NCBI GenBank assembly: GCA_015039365.1
Contig: WION01000233.1
Location: 20,196-84,195 of the forward strand
DNA: 64,000 nucleotides
Direction of reading: 5' to 3'
Source of the DNA: Amanita rubescens
Taxonomy: Eukaryota > Basidiomycota > Agaricomycetes > Agaricales > Amanitaceae
Below, one piece after another: positions 23,406-33,304 of this stretch (position 1 is the stretch's first letter; each line of letters starts with the position of its first letter). A program made the translations under genes and the position numbers. The notes below the pieces were generated by a model, which saw only the letters and a list, made by a program, of their open reading frames with translations, did not search any database and was not told the DNA's origin.

Positions 23406-24359
23406 CTATGGCTCGTCACGGGGTTCTACAATAGTAGACATGCGAGATCCAGGTCGTTGCGGGGACCGAAGAGGCACTCGGGGTTTGTCCCTCACCAAGT
23501 AATTGATAATGGCGATGTCGCTATTGGGGGATGGCAACATTGTATCATCCCTTTCTACCTTTGTTGGTGAGACGAGGTGGGAGGGAATGCTCATCGGCGG
23601 TGGTAGAGGAAAGGCCGAGAGGGATGGCGTATCCGAGTCTTGTTGGGGTGACGATATCGTTGACTGGGAATACACCGACATCGCGCTGAGAGTCGACGAT
23701 CGCGATACGGCACATTTAAGATTCTGTTTGGGTGAAGCTGGATTATGACGTGCCGTCATATCCTGCGCCGCAGCGGCCTGGACTTGAACCGTGACCGTCG
23801 GACCATTCGTGTTCGCAATCATCTCCGAGGAATCATATCGTACGTGCTGGGGGTCTTCCGGCTGGACCATGAAGAACCCTTTCGACATGAGCGAGGGGAA
23901 AGGAGATGTGAAACTGGGAACGAGGTACTTCTTCATCTCGTCATCTCCGTCATCGATGTCGTCCTCGGGTCTGTACAACTCCAACACGTAGTCTGCCGGT
24001 TGCAGCGAACGACCTTCAGATGCCAATCGGTAGTGCGGCTTACGCCCCAAAGCGTCCATCGAAGAACGAGCGTCGTTCATTAGTAGCGGAAGTCCGCCAT
24101 CCGATGGGCGCTCTGCATGTCGAGGTAGCCAGCCATCCGCTGGCTCTTTTTCGTGATCGATGCTAGTCCTCGCGCTCTTCGCCCATCGTTTCCGCCTCCA
24201 CCAGAATAACAAAGCTAGGAGAACGGCGAAGAGAATGCAAAATCCGGTTACCCCGCAGACGACAGCGACGAATGTGGTCATAGTCGACTTTGCATAGTGG
24301 GGCTCAGATGTAGCCGAAGGTGTAGCGGTCACGATAACGATCGTCGTTGAAAATGGCAT
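23406..24359 (-). CDS. hypothetical single-pass membrane protein
   Basis: One open frame of 317 residues from the ATG at 24359. Residues 1-28 are Thr/Ser-rich and exposed-looking. Residues 29-53 form a membrane segment (VVCGVTGFCILFAVLLALLF) followed by WWRRKRW. The remaining 260 residues are hydrophilic, Ser/Pro-rich and disordered-looking, with acidic DDIDDGDDEMKKYL in the middle and SPQRPGSRMSTIVEPRDEP at the end. This plan (short ectodomain, one membrane pass, long polar tail) is common in basidiomycetes for proteins of unknown role. A small upstream exon cannot be excluded. Confidence 0.65.
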   Translation of the reverse strand: MPFSTTIVIVTATPSATSEPHYAKSTMTTFVAVVCGVTGFCILFAVLLALLFWWRRKRWAKSARTSIDHEKEPADGWLPRHAERPSDGGLPLLMNDARSSMDALGRKPHYRLASEGRSLQPADYVLELYRPEDDIDDGDDEMKKYLVPSFTSPFPSLMSKGFFMVQPEDPQHVRYDSSEMIANTNGPTVTVQVQAAAAQDMTARHNPASPKQNLKCAVSRSSTLSAMSVYSQSTISSPQQDSDTPSLSAFPLPPPMSIPSHLVSPTKVERDDTMLPSPNSDIAIINYLVRDKPRVPLRSPQRPGSRMSTIVEPRDEP

Positions 24360-25045
24360 CAGGAGTCTTGGTGCCTGTAAGTGGGGAAGAAGAAAGCGTG
24401 CTTAATGATATCATTTCGAGGGGCATGAGGATATAAGAGGGTATTTGCGGAAGGACGGCGTCTGCACAGCCTCGTTGAAATCGAGACTGCCCGTGGTCCT
24501 TGGCAATATCCCGTGCGTTGGCCGTTGGGTGATAAGGGGTGACACACATCGCACCGTGCCACTTCCGTGTGGCCCCGTGCACAGCATGCCGCGAAATCAA
24601 TGTTGGTGTATTGTGTCGTCGCGGAGGCTGACGGATACCGCATCGATGACAATTTTATCTTGGAGCCGTTCGCAATCCTATTCGGAAAGTCTAGATGAAA
24701 TACTCTTCAGAATAAACCCAGCAATAGAAAAAGAGACAAAACATGCGCGAATATTAGCGGGCATTGAAGCCGCGGGTGGGATATTACAACCCTGAGTATT
24801 CTTAAGCGATGAAATAAAGTAATCACCTTTATGTAAAGTTATATGACAGCGGTATCTATCATCTTCAAGGTTCGCAAGATGTTCCAGCTGAGCGAGTTAC
24901 ACGGGGTCGAAGTGGGTTATTGCCAAACAACAGGGAATACTTAGATTATGTGGTCAACTACAAAATAAGGTACTAGAATACATTTGAGATCACTCTATTA
25001 AGCACCGATTGGCACCCACAGAAGGCAATATCAAATGAAGAAAGA
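24360..25045. other. intergenic
   Basis: Spacer between the membrane-protein gene and the U2 snRNA 3' end; no coding frame or repeat recognised. Confidence 0.45.
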
Positions 25046-25240
25046 GATCCCCCGACGACGCAAGCCAGTAGTGCAATAGCAAGGTCATCGTGCCCCCAGG
25101 TTGCAAGCAGAGCCCGGAGGACTGGGGCGGCAAAAATTAGATAACCAGTAAATGGAGGCGGTGCCTCCATAATAGTGGTTAAACTATTAAGAACAGATAC
25201 TACACTTGATCTAAGCCAAAAGGCCAGAGTGGTAAAGAAT
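25046..25240 (-). ncRNA. U2: U2 spliceosomal snRNA
   Basis: Read on the minus strand the gene starts near 25240 and carries GGCCTTTTGGCTTAGATCAA and then GTGTAGTATCTGTTCTTA, nearly identical to U2 of all eukaryotes. GTAGTA (complement at 25198-25203) is the branch-point pairing sequence. A perfect hairpin ATGGAGGC-ACC-GCCTCCAT lies at 25152-25170. The Sm site AATTTTTG is the complement of 25131-25138. Stem III (GCCCCAG...CTGGGGGC) and a stem IV loop with CTATTGCACTACTGG, close to the U2B'' site, follow. U2 base-pairs with the intron branch site in the spliceosome. Ends are approximate. The hydrophobic minus-strand frame across it is not a protein gene. Confidence 0.93.
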
Positions 25241-25255
25241 CGGAATGATTTCAAC

Positions 25256-25268
25256 GGGTTTATATAGG
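25256..25268 (-). promoter_or_regulatory. TATA box of the U2 snRNA gene
   Basis: The minus strand reads CCTATATAAACCC, placed about 20-28 bases upstream of the inferred U2 5' end, the spacing expected for a TATA-driven snRNA start. Confidence 0.65.
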
Positions 25269-25501
25269 CCTTGCAACGGCGCACGGACCATTAGCGCGCT
25301 TATTAAGCCTCCACGTTAAACTTTCCCAATCAGGCAACTGACGGAAGTGCATTCCGTGGCCATCACAATCACAAGTGAGTGCAATTAATACGTTGACTAT
25401 TAAGATATACAACTAATAATGTATAATATATATTCAGATTAAAACGTACAGCGCCTCAAATTTGTGCTCTGGTCAAGACCTCCAAGGCAAAGCCTCAGAA
25501 G

Positions 25502-26301
25502 TCAAACATATTCCGCGATATATTTGCCGTTTTCAAGCCGATAGGCATAATCATTTGAGTTGATACCCCTACAACAAGAACGTCAATGGATACCCTTGAA
25601 TGCCTTAAAAATATGTGGACTTACGCCTGATTCATATCTCCACGTCTATCTCTTGCGGCCTTGCGTAGTTTTTCGAGCTCCTTCTTTGGTAATTTCGTAT
25701 CTTTTCCAGAAACATAGTTCTTGTCCAACATTGCGACGTATGCGTCAGGACAGACGGCTCGGGGGGATTCCTCCATTGACCATGCGACAAATCGGCCAAG
25801 CTTCACAAGGTAGTTGTCCTCTCTTTCAAGTGCGTCGAAGTCTTTCTTTCTAATTATTGTCCGTTTCCTCATTAAAACTGGGTCTCCATTGCGGGAGTCC
25901 CACCGCAACTTAAAAACGGGGTCGAGAACGCCTCCAGCGAGCTTTCGGTTTTGATCTCGGACCTCCCATGCCTTTCTCATAATCTCGATAAGAGATCGAG
26001 GTGGCATGGCGACTCGCGGAAGACTGGCGTATGACGGTGGTAATGTTGGTGGTATCGACTCTATTAAACGCGAAGAATGTGATCGTAATGAAGACGGTTG
26101 TCGATGTGATGATGAGTATGGCGGAGGTGGCGGAGGTGACGGAGGTGGTGATGATTCACGTTTCTAAGATGCCATCATGAACTGAGGGACTGTTAAACGA
26201 TATGTAAGACGTACCGAGATTGCTATTGTGTCGTCATTCTCTAGTGACGCCCACGTTGTAGAGATGACAATGAAGAAGAGGGTGAATATAGAAGGTCGCA
26301 T
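25502..26301 (-). CDS. secreted protein with Kex2-type KR site, paralog 1
   Basis: Exons 26301-26215, 26163-25625 and 25568-25502 join in phase to 230 residues. Exon 1 is a signal peptide (MRPSIFTLFFIVISTTWA) plus a short acidic piece. Exon 2 begins with KRE, a dibasic site for Kex2-like processing, then a proline-rich linker (SPPPSPPPPPYSSS), then a conserved domain: MRKAWEVRDQNRKLAGGVLD, PVLMRKRTIIRKKDFDAL, GRFVAWSMEES, YVAMLDKNYVSGKDTKL. Exon 3 adds the C-terminal GINSNDYAYRLENGKYIAEY. It is probably exported. No family is recognised and there are almost no cysteines. Its full paralog is at 27491-28290. Confidence 0.72.
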
Positions 26302-26989
26302 AACGACTCTCGCTTGGTTGGCACGTATTTTATCATTAATTCAGCTTGAAACGAAGGAAACCGGGATAATCGGCGAGGACTCGGCTGATTATGGAACTGA
26401 TCATGAATCGGCATAGCGCGGCACAACTATGGCAGAGACTTCCCCGCTAGCGCCGAGCTCAGAGTTTTCCTTTAAAGCTCGAGAGTAGAAGGCTTGAGAG
26501 CGCATCATTGTCGATGTGACGATGGAGTTGCGCGGGTATTTGGTAGGCATGTTTCCGAGTCGTTGACAAGAAGTTCTTCTAGTCACGATACCAAAAACCG
26601 CACCCAGATCGAATCGCCGTAGGTCATCCAGACAGGTGTCGTCATTTCGCAATGTATGGCTTCCACCGCAACGTTCTCTTCTATGAGATGAGGGGGCTGG
26701 CGAGTTATTTTTGCGGTGAGCTTCCTTGTTATATTTTACTCTCCGTCTAGTATCTGCTAATCTGTTGAATCTCAGCGCATCTCCGCGTGTTTGTCTGCTC
26801 GCCTTCTGCCCGCTGAGCCTGATCGTCTCACATCCGACGACATATCTTTAACATGTAAGAAGTAAGCCTTTGCTAGGCTTGGTTTTGTGTTCAATATGAC
26901 CGTCGTTATATGTTTGCCCTTTCTGACGACGATTGCTTCTCTTTGGGATACTTGGGCTTGTTCTTCCCATTCCTGCGATTGGGTGAGCT
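26302..26989. other. intergenic
   Basis: Upstream DNA of secreted paralog 1; possibly includes further decayed parts of the DUF4246 copy, not traceable by eye. Confidence 0.4.
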
Positions 26990-27200
26990 CTGCTGTGTCG
27001 AGCGTTATGAGTTTGGACATGCCCCTACAGTCGCATTTTACAAGTGTCCACCGGCGTCTGTACTCACTATGTATGCGCTTCAGAACAATGTCCTGCGCCA
27101 CATCAGTTTGCATCCGCAGCAGCACAAAGGCCTCTGCTCTATCATCTAGCAGTTATGCACAGGGTCATGCAGCACCCTTGCCGTCACGCACAACACCTGC
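26990..27200 (+). pseudogene. decayed DUF4246 gene fragment
   Basis: The sequence aligns by eye with 29620-29830 of the intact DUF4246 gene, including the intron 3 acceptor: ctcactatgtatgcgcttcag here against ctcaccgtatatgcgttccag there. The following exon start is also matched (ttgcatccgcagcag against ttgcacccgcagcaa, then atcatc). The region encoding FQWLPCDVD is matched by the diverged cagtcgcattttacaagtgtcc. Stops and small indels break the frame. Confidence 0.65.
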
Positions 27201-27490
27201 TTGTGCTGCGCCAGTGAAAACCTACTCTTCCGTCGTGATAAACGCAATGCACTGTGCGATAGTCTTTGGTCAAATGTTCTTTTAGGTGTCGTGATACAAA
27301 AATGTATAGTCAACATATTATGATGATGATTGTTATAGTGGAAAAGCGGTCTTGGGATGCTCGTAAAATACTGTATAATTTATTATGCAAGCGTCCGAAC
27401 GAAAGTGCGCAGCGCCCCGAATCTTTTTGCTCTGTCCGTCACCTGCTGAAGCAGGTGAGAAACCTCAGGTAGAGGCAAAGCATCTGGAAG

Positions 27491-28290
27491 TCAAATAAAT
27501 TCCGCGACATATTCACCATTGCCGATGTGCCGAAAGACATAATTATTTGGGTTGGTATCGCTGCAAAGAGAACGTGTGAAAGGATGCCCACGACTACTTT
27601 AGATGTCTGGACTCACACGGTATAGCCGCTTTGCGTATATTCAGCTTGTGCGACCTTGATCAGGCGTGTTAACTCTCCCGCTTCTAGTCTTGTATCTTTG
27701 CCAGAAACATAACCCTCGTCCAACGTTGCGATGTATGCTTCAGGAGAGAAGGTTGAACGGTGATCTTCCATTGCCCATTCGACAAGACGGTGAAGCTCTT
27801 TGAGGTATGCGACCTCCCTGAGAAGTGCTTCGTACCTCTTCGACCTAAATACTTTTCGTTTCCGCATCAATATCCGTTGTCCAGCGAAGTGGGAACTTTG
27901 TTTCATTTTAAACACAGGGCTGAGAATGCTCCCAGTGAGTTTCGATTTTTTGTCTCGATTCTCCCAGATTGCTTTCATATCTTTGAGAGGAGCCTGAGGC
28001 GGCAGATCGGCCTGCGACAGACCCGATGGCAGATGAATGGGGGGCAATACTCGTCGATTGCTAACTGAATGTGCGGGTGGTGGTGGTGGAAACTCCGACT
28101 CATATGACGGGGGTCGACCGTTTCGTAATTGTTCACGTTTCTAAGACGCTACCATTAGTACCTGATGAATCAGTGTTCAACGATATGTAGGACGTACTGA
28201 GATTGCTAGTGCGTCATTTCCGGGCACTGACGACGCCCCCCACGTAGTGGAGACGACGATGAAGAAGAGGGTGAATACAGAGGGTCGCAT
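27491..28290 (-). CDS. secreted protein with Kex2-type KR site, paralog 2
   Basis: Exons 28290-28198, 28140-27617 and 27560-27491 give 228 residues, with the same intron positions as paralog 1. Signal peptide MRPSVFTLFFIVVSTTWG, then KRE opening exon 2, a proline-rich linker, and the shared domain (MKAIWENRDKKSKLTGSIL, RILMRKRKVFRSKRYEAL, YIATLDEGYVSGKDTRL) ending DTNPNNYVFRHIGNGEYVAE. Signal peptides and 3' flanks are more alike than the linkers, so the linker evolves fastest. An exported, protease-processed effector-like or cell-wall role is possible but unproven. Confidence 0.74.
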
Positions 28291-28913
28291 AACGAGTACC
28301 TGACTCTGTAGGCGCGGGTTTTATTTATTAATTATTATCGATGGAACTTGAAACGAAGAGGGGCGGAGTAATCGGCGAGGAGGCTGGTTTTACGCACTGA
28401 TGGAAATGGTCATGATGTGATGGTAACTCATAGTTCCAAAATGAAATGATGCCAAAGCCAAAGTTCGGCAAAAGAACCGGTTTCTCAGCTCGGCTCTGTG
28501 GGTGCACAGCATATCAGAGCATATCGCTGGTTTCGGGAGCCGCTACGTAAGTTTAGGCGGGTACCAGGAGACTTGTTCGACCGCCGGTGCATACGGTGGG
28601 GTTGCAATAGGTTGTTGAGCGCGTGACACTAAACTAGTGTGACCGTAGCACAGCCACTGGGATCGGCCCGAGCAAAATCAATGTGAACATTATCACATCC
28701 TTTACGGGCTCGATCTAATTATGCTGTCAACGATCATGCATCACTCACCCGAATCGAAAATTACGGAGGTCAGCGTTGCCTGTACGCCGCTGGAAGGAGT
28801 TGCCTGATAAGGCTTTACAGACGGGAGCGCCGCATTTCCAACGCTCGAATTCCGAGTCACGATGATGATCAATTATCTTCCCACCACCTGCCATCTCTTC
28901 CCTCCTTACTACG
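28291..28913. other. intergenic between the secreted-protein and DUF4246 genes
   Basis: Shared upstream region of two divergent genes; no motif singled out. Confidence 0.4.
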
Positions 28914-30771
28914 ATGGCTCCCGATATACCAGGCTTGAACCAACCCATCGACTTTTGTCCTGAGGACCTGTTTCGTACAGCACTGGATGCAGACGGTTCA
29001 AATGGGTGAGTTTTAACAATTACCCCTGTTCGTGGCGTATGTTAAAACGAAACAGCGTTGCAACTCTTTCACCCGTTACTTTACGAGAGTTCACTATGCA
29101 AAGCATCATGAATATCATCACCGATAAGCTGTCCTGGTACACCAAAGTAAACATTAGACAATACTAGAAGTTGCGCGCGCGACTGAATTACATTCAGGTT
29201 TTCGACGAGACGATCGTTGAAAAGTGGAAGGAAGAGTTTCTAAACGCAGATGATATGGATGTGAGCGGGGACATGATGGACTATTGCATCGCAGAGCTGC
29301 GTCACAAGACTGAAATATTCAAACAAATGGGCGCGGTAGTTGTATTCGACGGTGGCGTCGTCAAGTCGGACTTTGCCGTACCGGAGGAACTCAGACAGGC
29401 ATTGATGGCAGCTGTGAAACCTTTGGAAGACGTACCAGACAAAAAAAAGGACTGGCATCCCCACTCGAGCGAAAAAGTGCTTGATCTTGTACATCCCTCC
29501 CTATTCCCGCTCGTGTACGGTCAGACTCGCGTTCTTCATGATTCAGCGGTTACCCTTGACGACTTCATTCAACGGTGTGGAGAAGGAACGGTTGCAGAAG
29601 CACGGGACAACGAAGATGTGACTATCAACCATAGTCGCAAATTCCAGTGGCTCCCATGCGACGTCGATGTATCTGGAGATGGTGTAAAGTGAGCCCAACA
29701 GCTTATCCGTAGCGGCCTGCAGTGCTCACCGTATATGCGTTCCAGGATAATGAGTTACATCAACAATTTGCACCCGCAGCAATATAAAGATCTTTACGCA
29801 ATCATCGAGCAGGTTATCGGATACGCAATTCCCTTGTGGAATATTACGCTATCTCAACTGAGCAGCATCGAATCCCTTCCTTTTCGCATCAATTATGTAG
29901 AAGCCGAGTACGAGGGAGATGTTGGTATGATTGATGACGAGCACCCAGAAAATATTGTTGTCCTTCAACCCGAGCCAGGAACGTTTACCGCGATGAATGA
30001 TGCACCCGATGTGGATCTGCGAGAGGATTTTGGATCTACCCTTCAAGTGATTATCAAGCTTGCTAACATCCACCTTACACCCGACAAGCCTGAATACGAA
30101 GGTGGGACCTGGCATGTCGAAGGACAAACGGTAAGATCACCTGCAGAACCCGATGGTAATAAGTACTTAACATTTTTTCTCATCAACAGAACGAGCACAT
30201 TTGTGCTTCTGCTATATATTATTACGACAGCGAGAACATTACGACAAGTAGCATCGCATTCCGTCAACAGTCAGACGCGGAAAAGATGAATGAGGTAGAC
30301 TATCCGCAAGATCGCCACGAATGGGTCCAGGAAGTGTTTGGATGTGATCCACAAGGATCTACCGTACAAAACGTTGGCTCCGTGAATACCGTCCAAGGCA
30401 GGCTAATCACATTCCCAAACGTTTATCAACACCAAGTACAGCCATTCAAATTACAAGATCCGACGAAGCCAGGACATCGCAAGATCCTCGCATTCTTCCT
30501 CGTCGATCCACACATCAAAGTCATCTCTACCGCCAACGTTCCATGCCAGAGAGCCGACTGGTGGCATGAGATTGTGAGGCAGGAAGCGCCGCAGATGAGA
30601 AAGTTGCCGCTCGAAGTTGAAGACAATATTTTCCAGTTTGTTTCCGGCTTTCCGATGAGCATGGATGAGGCCAAGGAGTTGCGGTTGGAGCTTATGAAGG
30701 AACGAACGGTGTCTACGAGCGTAGTGGATAACGCATTTCACTCTCTTGAGTTTTCACTTTGTGAACATTGA
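28914..30771 (+). CDS. DUF4246 family protein
   Basis: Exons 28914-29005, 29056-29146, 29198-29688, 29746-30130 and 30190-30771 join in phase to 546 residues. Family signatures include VHPSLFPLVYGQTRVL, FQWLPCDVD, IMSYINNLHPQQYKDLYAII, IPLWNITLSQL, IKLANIHLTPDKPEYEGGTW, HVEGQTNEHICASAIYYYD, GRLITFPNVYQHQV and PGHRKILAFFLVDPH. The H-x-E...H arrangement around GGTWHVEGQTNEHI with the later H of NVYQHQV resembles a 2-oxoglutarate/Fe(II) dioxygenase-like centre, though DUF4246 has no proven reaction. It is intact and divergent from secreted paralog 2. A decayed second copy sits beside secreted paralog 1. Confidence 0.92.
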
Positions 30772-31087
30772 TTTCGTAAATAAAGCTCTTGTTGCCGGCA
30801 TAACTGGCTTCTGGACTCTGTTCAAATCTCTTGTCAACCAGTTTGACAGGTATATCGCTATCTTTTCAGCAATACGAACTCTAGGTACAAAGCCTGAAGT
30901 TGTAATCTACTGCTGCAACACCCACTATGCCCGCTGCTAAATTAATGTACCATTTACCGTTGCAACATAATAGTGTGTCCCACTGCTAGTTGTTGTCAAT
31001 GAAGGTTACCTGGTTAGTTTGGATAAACTGGGCGTTCCACTTCGGTATGCGATGAAAGGGATTGATGGCATGCGACGCCATAGTAGC
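30772..31087. other. intergenic between convergent genes
   Basis: Spacer of 316 bases between the DUF4246 and kinase-like stops; no distinct terminator motif or gene seen. Confidence 0.4.
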
Positions 31088-32619
31088 CTACCACCCATCT
31101 ACTATGTTCATCTCAGCAAGAAACTCAGCTCGATTTTTAGTGCGTCGACATCTCTCCAAGTCCACCAAGAAAATGCGGCCACTTTTTGTCCTACAAAAGT
31201 TACGACGCGCGACATCACCATGCACGTAGCCGGCATTGTGGATGCAACGGAGAGCTTCCTTCATCTTCTTGCGAAGTTGCCGGGTAATTGGTTCGTTTTC
31301 AGCAATAGCTTGACCAACGGGTTGCAGGGCAATGAGCCGGAGAATTCCCCAAACCATGTAAAACCCATACAATATTGGAATCACCTTGCCTTGCAAATTT
31401 GTTAGAGCCGCGTAGGCACGGACTTCAGCATTCAGTAGTTCTACTGCATCAGGATAGCGCGCGGCATCGACAACTTTGCAGATAACTTGGCGTGTATGAA
31501 AGTTCAGTACTCCCAGGATGGGTGGAAGTACAAGTCTCGTTTCCACCACACAGCCATTCTGTCCATGGCGAGCGGTGCTGAGGTCAAAGTGGCAAAGGCG
31601 AAAGTCGAGAGTGCGACACTCATAATCACCATTGACAGGTTGCATGCGATACCCTTGAGCATTGTCAATAGCTGTCCTCTGGCTCTCATTCGAGGTTCCA
31701 AAGGTTTGATTTGAAGGGGCAGAGCAGAGGGACGGGGATGCATAAAACCAGTCTGCCTCTGCAAGTAATACCATCCCAACCCACGCTTTCAGCATCGATA
31801 TATCTTGGTTTCCATCTAGCTCGACGGTGTAAAAATCAAGAGTATGGCGACCAGCTACTTCAGCGCGCTGCAGGAACAAGGCGCGTTTCCAATTGGTTAG
31901 GATGCCGAATATGTTGTTATTGAACGTCATGTACCCGTAGATCTGCTCGAGAGCATGTAAGGTATCTGGGGTGAGGGTGTTACGATGAGCGCCATCAGAA
32001 GCAGCGACAACATGCTCCAGATCCGCCACCCACCACATTTTGTATTCAACCTACACAGCGAGGTTTGACAACAAGCAAACAAGCAGTGACAATGCATACG
32101 TACGATAAGTTTCGGGTGCGGGCGCCATTCGGGGCTCACAATCCACGAGAAATCCGGGCTTCCTACAATTGCGGGGTTCCCATCGCCTGGCGATTCGAAA
32201 TCTCCATTTACCCCAAGTTTCTGCAACACCTCTCGAACCGGCTTATGCAACGCAAATTTTGCATAGGCACGAATGCTTTCTTCGTTTGCCACAGACTCTG
32301 GGTCTGTAAAGGCCCCGATATGGAATGGAGTAGATGACAAATGGGCACTGTCAGTAGCAGATCGGATGGCGTGGTGAATGTCGTCGGGGAATGACTCCCA
32401 AGCCCTGAGAGTCTGAAGATCGGTCCTGGGATATGCCCGCGGAGTCGACGAGGGTGTACTATGGGTAGGCTTAAGGTTTAGGTCTCCATGATTCGTAAAA
32501 GGTAAATCTGGGAGGCTAGTTTGCATTGTACAAGAGGACTCGGGCGTCGTAAGATGCGCCGCCGGCCCGCCGCACGTGCCACGTGGGAATGCCGGACGCG
32601 GCATGATCTTTAACTCCAT
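31088..32619 (-). CDS. fungal protein-kinase-like protein
   Basis: Exons 32619-32104 and 32050-31088 give 492 residues from the ATG of MELKIMPRPAF. The N-terminal half is a conserved-looking extension (SVANEESIRAYAKFALHKPV, SPDFSWIVSPEW, WWVADLEHVV). The C-terminal 200 residues hold kinase-like motifs: VICKVVD (possible ATP-contacting Lys), LNAEVRAYAAL (alpha-C Glu), the catalytic loop GYVHGDVARRNFC and the metal site FLVDLE in place of DFG. This pattern is seen in FunK1-type and related fungal kinase-like proteins. Catalytic Asp and Asn are present, so activity is plausible. It is convergent with the DUF4246 gene. Confidence 0.78.
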
Positions 32620-33304
32620 GGAGTTCACACTACGCAAGAGTTTCTCTTCGTCAACTCCAATATTGCACCAGCGCTGCCGAGAAGTTTGCTGGGTTGCCCC
32701 ACGGTAGTAACCTTTTTGTCCTAGACGGTTTACTAATAGATCCTGGCCTAAGCTATTCTTGATCGCTGTCCAGCTGGTGGATACTCATAAATGGGTGCGA
32801 ACAATGGAAGGATGGGTTGACGACCAGCGCCAGTAGGGAAAACGGCGGGAGTTGCAATGTCAGCTTGCATGATGTGCATAATGCGCGGAGGTTAGGAAGG
32901 GGGACGCGCCCCGGTGTATGCATTTCATTGCGAGCCGCGTGATGGAAGCTCCTATCGCATGTTTGTCATTTCACGCATGTACAGCGTATCTTATTATTAC
33001 ACATACGAAGAACCGAAAGCCCTCACCGAAAGTACAGGAAACGTAGGCGTGCGCAGTGCAACGTGACGATGTGAACAAGGCAGAGTGCCCATGTCGAACT
33101 GATTGCTTACAAGTTGGTCACAGAATGAAACCCTTTGATAACATAAGCATGATGATGAACAGATCCAACATTCACTGTACGGCATCCAAATGCATGGGCG
33201 CCTTGATTCCGCCTCGCACTTTACACGACCTACAGGACGCTTAAGCTCGTGCCAGTCGCCTGCAGCGTGACTTCCAGCTGTTACGCTGTGGTCGACAATC
33301 CACA
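32620..33304. other. intergenic
   Basis: Shared upstream region of the kinase-like gene and PFF1; nothing else recognised. Confidence 0.4.

Noticed and set aside
24973..25284. 103-residue hydrophobic open frame on the minus strand
   Set aside because: It coincides with the U2 snRNA gene and its promoter; the RNA motifs explain the sequence fully.
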